A stretch of 64,000 bases of DNA from an uncultured Naasia sp. (GTDB taxonomy: Bacteria; Actinomycetota; Actinomycetes; Actinomycetales; Microbacteriaceae): contig CAJYYA010000010.1 in the NCBI GenBank assembly GCA_913778905.1, positions 248,001-312,000 on the forward strand, read 5' to 3'. Position 1 is the stretch's first letter, and each line of letters starts with the position of its first letter. Below are positions 1 to 9,564 of the stretch, one piece after another. A model generated the notes under the pieces. It worked only from the letters and a program-made list of their open reading frames with translations, was not told the DNA's origin and ran no database searches. The position numbers and the translations under genes are program-made.

Positions 1-15
1 GAACGGTTATCGTTC
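1..15. promoter_or_regulatory. Candidate metalloregulator operator (Zur/Fur-like inverted repeat GAACG-GTTAT-CGTTC)
   Basis: Perfect 5-bp inverted arms 20 nt upstream of a metal-type ABC ATPase; clipped by the window edge. Confidence 0.35.
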
Positions 16-35
16 ACATTAGGTAGGGTGACGGG

Positions 36-713
36 GTGTCAGCCGCAGCCCACGCTCCCGTCCGGCTGGACGTGGTCTCCGCCCGACGAGGTGACCGCCA
101 AGTCCTCAGTCACGTGAGCGCCGAGTTCCTGCCGGGAACGCTCACCGCCCTCATGGGACCCAACGGATCCGGTAAATCGACCCTGTTGGAGATAGTCGCG
201 TCGGTACTCCCGGCGACCTCCGGAAGCATCGACGGCGTTCGCCCGGGTGAGGTCGCCTTCGTTCCGCAGAGGGCGGATGTGTCCGCACACCTTCCCGTCA
301 CGGTCGCCGAAGTCGTGACCATGGGTCGATGGCGTCAGCGCGGGCTGTTCCGTCCGATCCGCCGCCTCGACCGGGCGATCGTCGATGGCGTCCTCGATCT
401 GCTCGGTCTCGACGACCTGCGCGATCGTCCCCTCGAGGCTCTGTCGGGCGGCCAACGCCAGCGTGCGCTGGTCGGTCAGGGGCTGAGCGCCGACGCGCCG
501 ATCCTCCTGCTCGACGAGCCCACGGCGGGAGTCGATGAGGAGTCGGCGGCCGTCATCGAACGCGCGCTCCGCACGAGCGCCGATCGGGGGTCCATCGTCG
601 TCCACGCCACCCACGACGCCACCGCGCCGCGGCGAGCCGACTCTGTGCTCAGGCTGATGGGCGGCCGCCTCGAGCCGAGTGCGACCGCCCCTCCGTCGGA
701 CGAGAACGTGTGA
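36..713 (+). CDS. Metal (zinc/manganese-type) ABC transporter ATP-binding protein
   Basis: Walker A GPNGSGKST, signature LSGGQRQRA, Walker B ILLLDEPT; resembles AztA/ZnuC-type ATPases. Confidence 0.85.
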   Translation: MSAAAHAPVRLDVVSARRGDRQVLSHVSAEFLPGTLTALMGPNGSGKSTLLEIVASVLPATSGSIDGVRPGEVAFVPQRADVSAHLPVTVAEVVTMGRWRQRGLFRPIRRLDRAIVDGVLDLLGLDDLRDRPLEALSGGQRQRALVGQGLSADAPILLLDEPTAGVDEESAAVIERALRTSADRGSIVVHATHDATAPRRADSVLRLMGGRLEPSATAPPSDENV

Positions 714-881
714 CAGTCAGGCCGTGCGGCGGCTCCGGACGACGATGCCGGCGAGGAGGAACAGGCCGCCGGCGACGAGTCCGCCGGTCGCGGGAGACCC
801 CGCTGCGACCGAGCGATCCGAAACATGTATTTGAATAGAGGCCGCGCCCGCTAGGGATGCAGGGGAAGGCGAGGGGCGAGG

Positions 882-2246
882 GTGGTCTGGTACGAGGCGC
901 TGCGCACGCCGATGACGCTGTGGTACGCCTACCACCTCGCCCAAGGTTCCGAGATCCCGAGGCCCCGGGGTTCCACGGCTGTGAGGATCGGACCGGCGGG
1001 CGGGCGCAGAGTCCTGCTCTTCGGGAACGGCCCGTGCCACGGCTGGGGTGTCCGCGACCACGGTCTGGCGCTCGCGGGCAATCTCGCCGGCGAGCTGGCC
1101 CGCCGGTCGCGCGTCGGCACCGAGGTCGATTACGTCGGCGACGAGATCATGAACATCGCGAGTGCGCGCAGCTGGCTGTCCGCGGCGACCTCGGACTCCC
1201 ACGACGCCGCCGTCGTCGTCATAGGTGTGAACGATGCCGTCCGTCTGACGCCTCTCGCGAAGTGGCGGCAGAACCTCGGCCGGCTTCTGGAGGACGTGCG
1301 CCGCGCTCTCGGCGCCGACGCGCCGATCCTGGTCTCCGGGATCCAGCCACCCGGCACCGTGTCGGTTTACGGAGGGCCGCTGGGACGCATCGCGAATCGG
1401 CACGCCGAGCGGCTCAACGAGGTGACCGAAGAGGTCGTCGGGCAGCACCTCGGGGTGCACTTCATGCGCCTCGACGGCCCGGAGGGGCACCTCTCCCGCA
1501 TCATCGGGTCGCCCAAGATGTACAACGCGTGGGCGATGAGCATCGCCTCGGAACTCCTCGTCGCGTTGGCCGGTCTGAAGGACACCCGAGCGGGCTTCGA
1601 CGTCCGTGATTACGTCTCGGACGACGCTGCGGCGGTCCTCGCCCTCCGCGACCGCATCGTGCAGTCCCTGGCGGGGGAGGCCGATGCTCTCGCCGCTGCC
1701 CAGGCGCACTTCGCGGAGGAGGACGCGGTCCTCCTCCGGCAGGAGATCCTTCCCGTCGAGTTGGACGAGGAGGCGTGGTCGGGTCTCGGCGAGGTGGTGC
1801 GGCGAGCCGCGGCGAGCGAACTGGGCGTGTTCACGGCTCTGTCCGGCGAGGCGCGGAAGCGTTTCGGGGTCTCGATCGCGACGGTCACCCTGGTCGACGG
1901 CAAGAAGGCGCGATACGTCGGCGGCGAGGGGGGCAACATGCCCACGTCCGTTCCCTTGGAGCTCACCCACTGCTCGCACGTCGTCGCCACGGATGACGTG
2001 CTCGTGGTCCCGAACTCGCCGCGGGATCCGCGTTTCGCTGACAACCCGATGCTCGATCTGACGCACGTCCAGTATTACGCCGGGGTGCCGCTGCACTCCT
2101 CGACGGGGCAGACCATCGGTTCCTTCTGCCTCATGGACGGCTTCGCCAAGAGCGCCGATCATGTCGATGTCGCCGACCTCAAGGCCTTCGCGCGGCGCGC
2201 GGAGCAGGAGTTGTGGAAGCTCGAACCGGGAGCTGCGGTCGGCTGA
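882..2246 (+). CDS. SGNH-hydrolase-like domain fused to C-terminal GAF domain
   Basis: N-terminal SGNH-like fold signatures (LLFGNGPCHGWG, VVVIGVNDAV); C-terminal GAF (VTLVDGKKARYVGGEG...YYAGVPLHSSTGQTIGSFCLMD); GTG start. Confidence 0.7.
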   Translation: MVWYEALRTPMTLWYAYHLAQGSEIPRPRGSTAVRIGPAGGRRVLLFGNGPCHGWGVRDHGLALAGNLAGELARRSRVGTEVDYVGDEIMNIASARSWLSAATSDSHDAAVVVIGVNDAVRLTPLAKWRQNLGRLLEDVRRALGADAPILVSGIQPPGTVSVYGGPLGRIANRHAERLNEVTEEVVGQHLGVHFMRLDGPEGHLSRIIGSPKMYNAWAMSIASELLVALAGLKDTRAGFDVRDYVSDDAAAVLALRDRIVQSLAGEADALAAAQAHFAEEDAVLLRQEILPVELDEEAWSGLGEVVRRAAASELGVFTALSGEARKRFGVSIATVTLVDGKKARYVGGEGGNMPTSVPLELTHCSHVVATDDVLVVPNSPRDPRFADNPMLDLTHVQYYAGVPLHSSTGQTIGSFCLMDGFAKSADHVDVADLKAFARRAEQELWKLEPGAAVG

Positions 2247-2389
2247 TCCGGCCGACCTCTTCCTCTCGGCGAGGCGCTTCGCCGCTCGGGGCGCGCGGAT
2301 CCTCCGCGCGTAGTATGGCCCTTTCGCGGGGCGTGGCGGGTCGGACTCGATCAGCCCGCTGCGCTCCACTCACGAGAAGGAGCTGCATC

Positions 2390-3145
2390 ATGGCCACATA
2401 CGACGTCGCCGGCCGATCCGCCATCGTCACCGGAGGAGCATCCGGAATCGGGCGGGCCATCGCGACCCTGCTCGGGGCGAACGGGGCATCCGTCCTCGTC
2501 ACCGACCTCAACGCCGACGCGCTCGACGCGGTCGTCGCGGAGATCACCGACGCGGGCGGCACCGCTGCCTCGCTCGCGGGCGACGTGTCGGATCCCGAGC
2601 ATTCGGTCGAAGCCGTCCGTAAGGCCGGTGAGCTCGCCCCGCTCGGCATCGCCGTGAACAACGCGGGCATCGCGGGCCCGTCCGCCCCGGTGGGGGAGTA
2701 CGACCTCGAGGGGTGGCGCAAGGTCATCGAGATCAACCTCAACGCGGTGATGTACGGGATGCGCGCTCAGCTGCCGGTCCTCGCGGAGAACGGCGGCGGA
2801 TCGGTCGTCAACATGGCGTCGATTCTCGGCAGCGTCGGCTTCGCCGCATCGAGCGCCTACGTCACCGCCAAGCACGGCGTGGTGGGGCTGACGAAGAACG
2901 GCGCCCTCGAGTATGCGGACCGCAAGGTGCGCGTCAACGCTGTGGGTCCGGGCTTCATCGAGACTCCGCTGGTGAAGAGCAGCCTCGACGGGGACACGCT
3001 GAAGTTCCTCGAGAGCAAGCACGCGCTGGGACGCCTGGGCCAGCCCGACGAGGTCGCGCAGGTGACCGCGTTCCTCGCGAGCGACGCGGCCAGCTTCGTC
3101 ACGGGCTCCTACTACCTGGTCGACGGCGGCTACACCGCGCAGTAG
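2390..3145 (+). CDS. SDR family NAD(P)-dependent oxidoreductase
   Basis: TGGASGIG, NNAG, SAYVTAKHG (YxxxK), C-terminal LVDGGYTAQ. Confidence 0.92.
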   Translation: MATYDVAGRSAIVTGGASGIGRAIATLLGANGASVLVTDLNADALDAVVAEITDAGGTAASLAGDVSDPEHSVEAVRKAGELAPLGIAVNNAGIAGPSAPVGEYDLEGWRKVIEINLNAVMYGMRAQLPVLAENGGGSVVNMASILGSVGFAASSAYVTAKHGVVGLTKNGALEYADRKVRVNAVGPGFIETPLVKSSLDGDTLKFLESKHALGRLGQPDEVAQVTAFLASDAASFVTGSYYLVDGGYTAQ

Positions 3146-3158
3146 CGGGTGCCGCAGG

Positions 3159-3302
3159 GCTCTCGGTACGGCCTGGCGGCCGACTCGAGCCGTCTCGGTA
3201 CGTCGCTTCGCTCCTCCTCGACGTCCGGACCCCGGAGGTCGAGTAGGGGCCGCGAAGCGCCCCGTACCGAGACCGGCCGAGTAGCGAAGCGTACCGAGGC
3301 CC
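3159..3302. repeat. Intergenic complex repeat family B, copy 1 (GAGTAGCGAAGCGTACCGAG-type, internally inverted)
   Basis: CTCGGTACG...GCTTCGC and GTCGAGTAGG...GCGAAGC...TACCGAG arms; duplicated 167 bp downstream. Confidence 0.9.
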
Positions 3303-3325
3303 CAACCTGAAAGGCCGCGCACTGT

Positions 3326-3472
3326 GCTCTCGGTACGGCCTGGCGGCCTACTCGAGCCGTCTCGGTACGTCGCTTCGCTCCTACTCGACGTCCGGACCCC
3401 GGAGGTCGAGTAGGGGCCGCGAAGCGCCCCGTACCGAGACCGGCCGAGTAGCCGAAGGCGTATCGAGGCCTG
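3326..3472. repeat. Intergenic complex repeat family B, copy 2
   Basis: Near-identical to 3159-3302; last arm carries GCCGAAGGC instead of GCGAAGC. Confidence 0.9.
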
Positions 3473-3518
3473 GGCCGGACCTCAGGCGGGATCCGGCTCG
3501 CATCATTACGGTGTGGCC

Positions 3519-4343
3519 ATGACTCGCATCGACGCCGCTTCCGACTTCTCGCTCACCGATATCGACCCGCGGTCGACACCCGGATTCGAGGGCTCGAAGG
3601 CGGACGGGAAAGCGGCCCTCGAGGCGGGGGCGGCCGAGCTGTCGGAGTTGCAGGAACGGCTGTTCGCGGCCCGAGCCACGCAGGGTGAACACCGTTGCGT
3701 CCTGCTCGTCGTCCAGGGCATGGACACCTCGGGCAAGGGCGGCATCATGCGCCACGTCGTCGGCCAGGTCGATCCCCAGGGTGTGCAGATCCACGCCTTC
3801 AAGGCACCCACCGCCGAGGAGAAGGCGGAGCATTTCCTGCAGCGGATCCGCCGCCAACTGCCCGAGCCGGGCAAGATCGGAGTCTTCGATCGGTCCCATT
3901 ACGAGGACGTGCTGATCGCGCGGGTCCGCACCCTGGCGCCGCCGACGGAGATCGAGGCGCGCTATGGCGAGATCAACCGCTTCGAGGAGGAGATCGTCGC
4001 CTCCGGCACGAGCATCGTCAAAGTGATGCTGCACATCTCGCGCGACGAGCAGAAGGAACGCCTGCAGGCGCGCCTCGACGACCCGACGAAGCACTGGAAG
4101 TTCAACCCGGGTGACATCGACGAGCGCCTGTTGTGGGACGACTATCAGGACGCCTACGAGCGCGCCATCACCCGCACGTCGACTGCGTCCGCACCGTGGC
4201 ACGTCGTCCCGGCCGATCGGAAGTGGTTCGCACGCCTCGAGGTGCAGCGCCTCCTCACCGAAGCCCTCCGCAGCATCGATCCGCAGTGGCCCGCCGCCGA
4301 CTTCGATGTCGAGGCGGAGAAGAGAAGGCTCGCAGCGTGCTGA
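3519..4343 (+). CDS. ppk2: PPK2 family polyphosphate kinase
   Basis: VVQGMDTSGKGGIMRHVVGQVDPQG, FDRSHYEDVLIARV, HWKFNPGDIDER; alternative GTG start at 3513. Confidence 0.92.
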   Translation: MTRIDAASDFSLTDIDPRSTPGFEGSKADGKAALEAGAAELSELQERLFAARATQGEHRCVLLVVQGMDTSGKGGIMRHVVGQVDPQGVQIHAFKAPTAEEKAEHFLQRIRRQLPEPGKIGVFDRSHYEDVLIARVRTLAPPTEIEARYGEINRFEEEIVASGTSIVKVMLHISRDEQKERLQARLDDPTKHWKFNPGDIDERLLWDDYQDAYERAITRTSTASAPWHVVPADRKWFARLEVQRLLTEALRSIDPQWPAADFDVEAEKRRLAAC

Positions 4344-4440
4344 TCGGTTCACGTTCTCCGGGCAGGTCATCCTCGGACGGCGCCCAGCGCCGGGACGTCG
4401 AAGTATCCAGCACAGGTGTCGCGATCCCGCCGGCAACGGC

Positions 4441-5478
4441 TCACCTGCCGGTGACGAGGCCCCAGATGCCGAAGGCCGCGAACAGCATGGGCACCAAGCC
4501 TGAGAGAACGGCTCCTGTCGACGGCCGGAGACGGAGTCGCCGGCCCGGCGCTGCAACCTGCTCACCGGGGCGTCGCCGCTCGTCGGTGTAGCGGCCTGTC
4601 TGCCGGCGGACTTTGGATTCCAAGCCGCCGACCAGTCGCAGCAGGGCGGTGAATCCGTCCGCGCGCCACAGGCGCCACGGCTTGCGGCTGTAGACGACGA
4701 GAGCTCCGTCGATCAGTTCCGCGTCGCAGTCACCGGCCAGGTCGAGCATGAGCGCCATGAGGTCGGGAGCGAAGATGTAGAGCGCGTCCGTCTCGTACCC
4801 GTCGGGGCAGTAGAGCGTGAAGGTGCGATCGAAGTCGCCTTCCAAGCTGAGCCGCTGCGCGGCCCGGAATCGATTTCCGAGGGTGCCGAGCACCCCGCCG
4901 TGCCGGTTCTCCAGAACGATGTGCGGTGTGACCCGGTCGAGCGGGATCTGCAGGATGCCGCCTCGCCGCCGCGGGCGATCGAGACGGGGCGCGATGGTGG
5001 CGGCGGCGAACGGGCCCGGCGGCGTCGCCGAGTCGGGGTCGGAGACCAGCACGTCGGTGACGAAACCGGCGGAGGAGTGCGCCGCGAGGGTTCCGACGAA
5101 GACCTGCGAGGTCGCACCGCGGTCGTCGAAGGAGAAGCCGTTCGCGCGCGCCGCTCTCTCGATGCGGGTCGGCCGCGCGGCATTGCGCCAGATGACGAGC
5201 ATCAGCACCGCTGCGTACACGCCTGTGGCCGCGATGAACCCGTAGAGCACGGAACGCTCGAGCGCGGGGGAGAGCCCGGCGATGGGGACGATGGCCCCGA
5301 TCAGCACCGCCTGGCCGGTCAGATAGACGGCCACGATCGCGGCGATCGACCACCACCGGCGTGAACGCGGAACACTGTTGCGGCGGTAGAAGGCCTCGAC
5401 GTCGGCGATGCCCACCCGACCTCGAAGAGCCGTCAGGTCGAGCGGGGCGCCGGGGTGGTCGTTTCGGCCGGTGGTCAT
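4441..5478 (-). CDS. Hypothetical membrane protein
   Basis: Two N-terminal TM segments plus a C-terminal TM segment; long ORF with ATG. Confidence 0.7.
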   Translation of the reverse strand: MTTGRNDHPGAPLDLTALRGRVGIADVEAFYRRNSVPRSRRWWSIAAIVAVYLTGQAVLIGAIVPIAGLSPALERSVLYGFIAATGVYAAVLMLVIWRNAARPTRIERAARANGFSFDDRGATSQVFVGTLAAHSSAGFVTDVLVSDPDSATPPGPFAAATIAPRLDRPRRRGGILQIPLDRVTPHIVLENRHGGVLGTLGNRFRAAQRLSLEGDFDRTFTLYCPDGYETDALYIFAPDLMALMLDLAGDCDAELIDGALVVYSRKPWRLWRADGFTALLRLVGGLESKVRRQTGRYTDERRRPGEQVAAPGRRLRLRPSTGAVLSGLVPMLFAAFGIWGLVTGR

Positions 5479-5546
5479 GCCTCGACCCTCTCAGATGCCG
5501 CTCCGGAGGGTCGACGCACTAGCCGACCTCCGCGCGGCGAGCCGGA

Positions 5547-5861
5547 TCAGCCGAGACGGACGGCAGTCCCGTAGGCGACGACCTCCTGATAGTTCTGGCC
5601 GACCTCGCTGGTGTCGAATCTCATGGCGATGACGGCGTCGGCCCCGGCGGCGGTGGCGGCGTCGATGAGGCGCTGCTTGGCTTCCTCACGGCTCTGCTGA
5701 AGCTGCTTGGTGAGGCCGGTGAGCTCGCCGCCGACGAGTGCCTTCAGGTTGGCACCGAACTGGACACCGGCGTTGCGGGCGCGCACGGTGAGGCCCGTTA
5801 CCTCGCCGATGACCTCGACGATCTGGCGGCCGGGGACATCGTTCATGGTGGAGATGAGCAT
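5547..5861 (-). CDS. YbjQ/UPF0145 family protein
   Basis: VIGEVTGLTVRARN...SREEAKQRLIDAATAAGADAVIAMRFDTSEV. Confidence 0.88.
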   Translation of the reverse strand: MLISTMNDVPGRQIVEVIGEVTGLTVRARNAGVQFGANLKALVGGELTGLTKQLQQSREEAKQRLIDAATAAGADAVIAMRFDTSEVGQNYQEVVAYGTAVRLG

Positions 5862-6067
5862 GGGTTCACTGTCCCAGCGCGACGCCCCCGGAGTCGACCA
5901 CCGACGCGCCCCCAGTTCACGTCGCACCCGTTCGGGAGCGACGGGCACGGGCCGTGCGCGCCGCGACACCGGGCGGGCGGTTCCGCGTCCTCAGGTGCGC
6001 CCCTTACGCTCACCGTGAGCGGGCTCAGCCAATGGGCCGGAGTGTTTCGAGAACGAGGGAGTCCACC

Positions 6068-7045
6068 GTGGAGTATCGACGTCTCGGCGATTCGGGGTTG
6101 ACCGTGTCGCGGATCATCCTCGGCTGCATGAGCTATGGAGACCCGGCCCGCGGCGGGCACGCCTGGTCGCTGCCGCTCGACGATTCGCGTCCGTTCATCA
6201 GGCAGGCGGTCGAGGCGGGCATCACGACGTTCGACACGGCGAACGTCTACTCGGACGGCACCAGCGAGGAGTTCCTCGGCACCCTGCTTCCCGAGTTCAC
6301 GCGTCGAGATGAGATCGTCATCGCGACGAAGGTGCATGGGCGGATGAGCGCCGGCCCCAACGGATCCGGCCTGTCCCGCGGCGCGATCATGACGCAGGTC
6401 GACGCGAGCCTCCGCCGCCTCGGGACCGACTACATCGACCTCTATCAGATCCACCGCGCCGACCCCGAGGTGCCCGTCGAGGAGACCATGGAGGCCCTGC
6501 ACGACCTGGTGCGTGCGGGGAAGGTGCGTTATCTCGGCGCCTCGTCGATGTGGGCATGGCAGTTCGCACAGATGCAGTACGTGGCCGACCGACATGGGTG
6601 GACGCGCTTCGTCTCGATGCAGGACCAGTACAGCCTGATCATGCGCGAGGAGGAGCGGGAGATGCACCCGTTCTGCATGGATCAGGGCGTCGGAGTGATC
6701 CCGTGGAGTCCACTCGCCCGCGGACGCCTGACCCGTGATTGGGACGAGCAGACGGCCCGCACCGAGACGGACGAGTTCGGCAAGAAGATCTTCGTCCAGG
6801 CCGTCGAAGCCGACCGCCGAGTCGCGTCCGCTGTCGCGTCTGTCGCCGAGGCACGCGGTGTACCTCGGGCGCAGGTCGCGCTCGCGTGGGTCTTGGCTCA
6901 ACCCGCGGTGACGGCTCCGATCGTGGGCGCGACCAAGCCCCACCACCTCGCCGACGCCATCGCCGCCGTGGAACTGGCTCTGACGGCTGACGAGATCGCC
7001 CAGCTCGAGGAGCACTACGTCCCGCACGACCCGGTCGGCTTCTGA
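6068..7045 (+). CDS. Aldo/keto reductase
   Basis: TTFDTANVYSDGTSEEFLG, YIDLYQIHRADPEVPVEETM, PWSPLARGRL; GTG start. Confidence 0.92.
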   Translation: MEYRRLGDSGLTVSRIILGCMSYGDPARGGHAWSLPLDDSRPFIRQAVEAGITTFDTANVYSDGTSEEFLGTLLPEFTRRDEIVIATKVHGRMSAGPNGSGLSRGAIMTQVDASLRRLGTDYIDLYQIHRADPEVPVEETMEALHDLVRAGKVRYLGASSMWAWQFAQMQYVADRHGWTRFVSMQDQYSLIMREEEREMHPFCMDQGVGVIPWSPLARGRLTRDWDEQTARTETDEFGKKIFVQAVEADRRVASAVASVAEARGVPRAQVALAWVLAQPAVTAPIVGATKPHHLADAIAAVELALTADEIAQLEEHYVPHDPVGF

Positions 7046-7102
7046 CCGGATAGTTGCTGCCACAGGTGTCGCAGAAGGCCTCGGCCGTTCAGCCCGACGC
7101 GA

Positions 7103-7576
7103 TCAGTCGACGCTCTTCAACAGGCTCGACTGCATGACGCGGTCGATCTCGATGGCGATGACCACCCGGGACGGGTTCTCTCGCGGTTGCCGGTAGCGCA
7201 CGGCGTATCGAGCCACGGCATCGGCGACCTGGTCGGCAGCGTCCAAGATCCGTGCTCGCCCGGACATGGTGATCCAGCGTGCACCGTCGACCTGGCACAC
7301 ACTCGCCCTGCTGTCCCGTCGAACGTTGAGGACTTTCTGCGACGGGCCGTTCGTGATGATGCGCACGGTACCGATTGCCCCGCCACCTGATGCGTCCCCC
7401 TCGGCGGAGATCGCCTCGTCACCTGATGCGTCCCCCGCGGCGGAAGGGAGGGCGGGTTCGAACGTGAACCCGACGGGCACGACGTGCGGGAACCCGTCGG
7501 CGAGCAGCGTCGTCAGAGTCGCCAGATGGCGCTCGGTCACGAACGCGAGGGCTTCATCGGTCAGCGTCACGGTCAC
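7103..7576 (-). CDS. PPOX-class (pyridoxamine 5'-phosphate oxidase-like, possibly F420-dependent) protein
   Basis: HLATLTTLLADGFPHVVPVGFTFEP...RITNGPSQKVLNVRRDSRASVCQVDG. Confidence 0.75.
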   Translation of the reverse strand: MTVTLTDEALAFVTERHLATLTTLLADGFPHVVPVGFTFEPALPSAAGDASGDEAISAEGDASGGGAIGTVRIITNGPSQKVLNVRRDSRASVCQVDGARWITMSGRARILDAADQVADAVARYAVRYRQPRENPSRVVIAIEIDRVMQSSLLKSVD

Positions 7577-7925
7577 ACCGTCCAACCTAGGCGGGTCCGG
7601 TGCACCGCGAACACAGCGAGAGGCGATGTCAGAAGCGGGCTCTCCCGTCACGACCAGACCGCCGCCCTCATCGATGAGACGGATGCCGTCCATGCAAACC
7701 GTCTCCAGCGCTGGACCCCACCGAAGGAGGGCGAAGGTGGAGGGGACGGCGTATCCGGCAGAAGCCGCGAGAGCGGTTACTCCCGAGGCGGCGCCGCGAA
7801 CGTGACGACCGGATGTCATCGGTCGCGGGACGGGCACATTCACTACACGATCGCAATTGACGAAGCCGTGGGGCTGAAGCGCAGGCTTCGCGAGATCCAG
7901 CCCAGCACGGTAGCGAGAATTGCTA

Positions 7926-7958
7926 GAGCCCGCCCCTCCGCGCGCTCGGGGCGGGCTC
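7926..7958 (-). terminator. Hairpin terminator of the DUF1524 nuclease gene
   Basis: GAGCCCGCCCC-tccgcgcgctc-GGGGCGGGCTC, perfect 11-bp stem just past the stop codon. Confidence 0.7.
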
Positions 7959-7964
7959 GTCGAC

Positions 7965-9458
7965 TTACTCGCAGCCGACCCCGTCGCCGTCTCGGTCGAA
8001 CTTCTTCTGGAAACCGGGGTCGCCCGGTCGGATGGGTGCCGCCCCCGCGGCGCGTACGGCGTCGCAGTTCGCGTAGTAGACCGGCTGGGGAGCAGGTTCC
8101 GGGGCCGGGGCCTCTTGCACCGGTTCCGGGGCAGGCTCGACGACGGGCGCCTGTTCCACGATCGGTGCCGGCTCGGGTGCTGGAGCCGGAACGGGGGTGA
8201 ATGCTGAGAACGGAGCCATCTGATCCGAGCAGTCTTCAAGGATCTTGGCCATCGCGTCGTGCTCGGCCTGCGTCACCCACAACGAGTAAGTGGCCTTGAC
8301 GGCGACTTGACGAGCCACGTAGGTGCAACGGAACGACTTGACCGATGGCAGCCAGGTCGCGGCGTCCCCGTCGTTCTTCTGCGCGCTGGTGGGTCCATCA
8401 ATGGCCATGAGGTTGAGCGGATCGTTGGCAAGGCTGAGCCGCTGATCCTGGGACAGCTGCTGTGCACCCTTCTGCCACGCGTCGGACAGCGCGACGACGT
8501 GATCGATCTGCACCATGGCGCTCGTCGACTCGCCGCGCTTGAACTGAATGGTCTTGCCGGTGTATGGGTCGGCCAGGGTCCCCGAGGTCACCTTGCACGA
8601 CCCCGACAACACCGTCGAGGTGAGGTCACGCTTGAGGATGTCGTTGCGGGTGTCGCATCCGTTGCGATCAACATCCAGCCACGCCGCTCCGAACTTCGCG
8701 ACCCTGTCGTAGCCCGTCTTCGGGGCTCGCCCCTTCACCGCAAGGGTGGCGAGGAGATCGAGGGCTCGGCTCTCCGCCGTCGGTGCCGAACCGGCGACGG
8801 TGATGGTCCCGCCGGCGACGGGCGTGGCGGGGTCGAGATCGATCGTTGCGCTGGGTGAGGGCGTGGGTGTGGACGCGGAGCTCTGAGACGGCGCCGTCGT
8901 CGGGGTCGCAGCGGACCGCGTCGACGTCGCCAGCGCGTCGTCGCTCGCTCGCTCGGTCGTTGGAAGCACCGGCGCGATCATCAGGGCGACCAGCGCACCG
9001 GCGAGGACCACGAGTCCGCGTTTGCGGCCGGGCATGCGCAGCCAGGACATCCGTCCCGTGACGACCACGTAGATCGCGGTGACGACGGCCACGACCGCTG
9101 CGAGGACCACGAGGCCGCGAAGGCCGGATGAAGCGAGAGCGATCGCGCCGAACAGGACGATCAGCGCGATGCCGATCCACGATCCAAGGGGCAGCGAGCG
9201 CAACATCGTCGTCACGGAGGCGACGGACATCGGTTGCGAGAGCGCTGATGCGGGCTTGCCGGGTGAGAGCTTCGCGGCCTCGGACTTCGCGGCCACGGAC
9301 TTCGGTCGACGAGTGGCGGCCTTCGCGACCGCAGCCTGAGAAGCGATGGCGTAGGGATTGGGTGCGTAGTCGGCGGTCCATTCGGAACCGTTCCAGTAAC
9401 GAAGCTGTGCAGGATCCTCTGGAGCGGGGAACCAGCCGGCGGGGGTGGGCAATGTCAC
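7965..9458 (-). CDS. DUF2510 - TM - HNH (DUF1524/GmrSD C-terminal-like) nuclease - Excalibur domain protein
   Basis: N-terminal GWFPAPEDPAQLRYWNGSEWT, TM segments, MVQIDHVVALSDAWQKGA...NDPLNLMAID, C-terminal NCDAVRAAGAAPI...DRDGDGVGCE. Confidence 0.88.
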   Translation of the reverse strand: MTLPTPAGWFPAPEDPAQLRYWNGSEWTADYAPNPYAIASQAAVAKAATRRPKSVAAKSEAAKLSPGKPASALSQPMSVASVTTMLRSLPLGSWIGIALIVLFGAIALASSGLRGLVVLAAVVAVVTAIYVVVTGRMSWLRMPGRKRGLVVLAGALVALMIAPVLPTTERASDDALATSTRSAATPTTAPSQSSASTPTPSPSATIDLDPATPVAGGTITVAGSAPTAESRALDLLATLAVKGRAPKTGYDRVAKFGAAWLDVDRNGCDTRNDILKRDLTSTVLSGSCKVTSGTLADPYTGKTIQFKRGESTSAMVQIDHVVALSDAWQKGAQQLSQDQRLSLANDPLNLMAIDGPTSAQKNDGDAATWLPSVKSFRCTYVARQVAVKATYSLWVTQAEHDAMAKILEDCSDQMAPFSAFTPVPAPAPEPAPIVEQAPVVEPAPEPVQEAPAPEPAPQPVYYANCDAVRAAGAAPIRPGDPGFQKKFDRDGDGVGCE

Positions 9459-9564
9459 TCCTCAACGACCCGGCACCATGCGAGGTCGCGCCACGTTATC
9501 GCCAACACTTGCTGGCTAAACGACAAGAGGACGGCGTGTTGCCCACGCCTGGGGAGGAAACGAA

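Noticed and set aside
717-2369. 550-aa minus-strand ORF opposite the SGNH-GAF gene
   Set aside because: Antisense ORF typical of high-GC codon bias; composition rich in R/H/D/E with no domain, while the plus strand has clear motifs.
3159-3472. Possible CRISPR or IS fragment
   Set aside because: Only two units, internally palindromic, no spacers, no transposase ORF.
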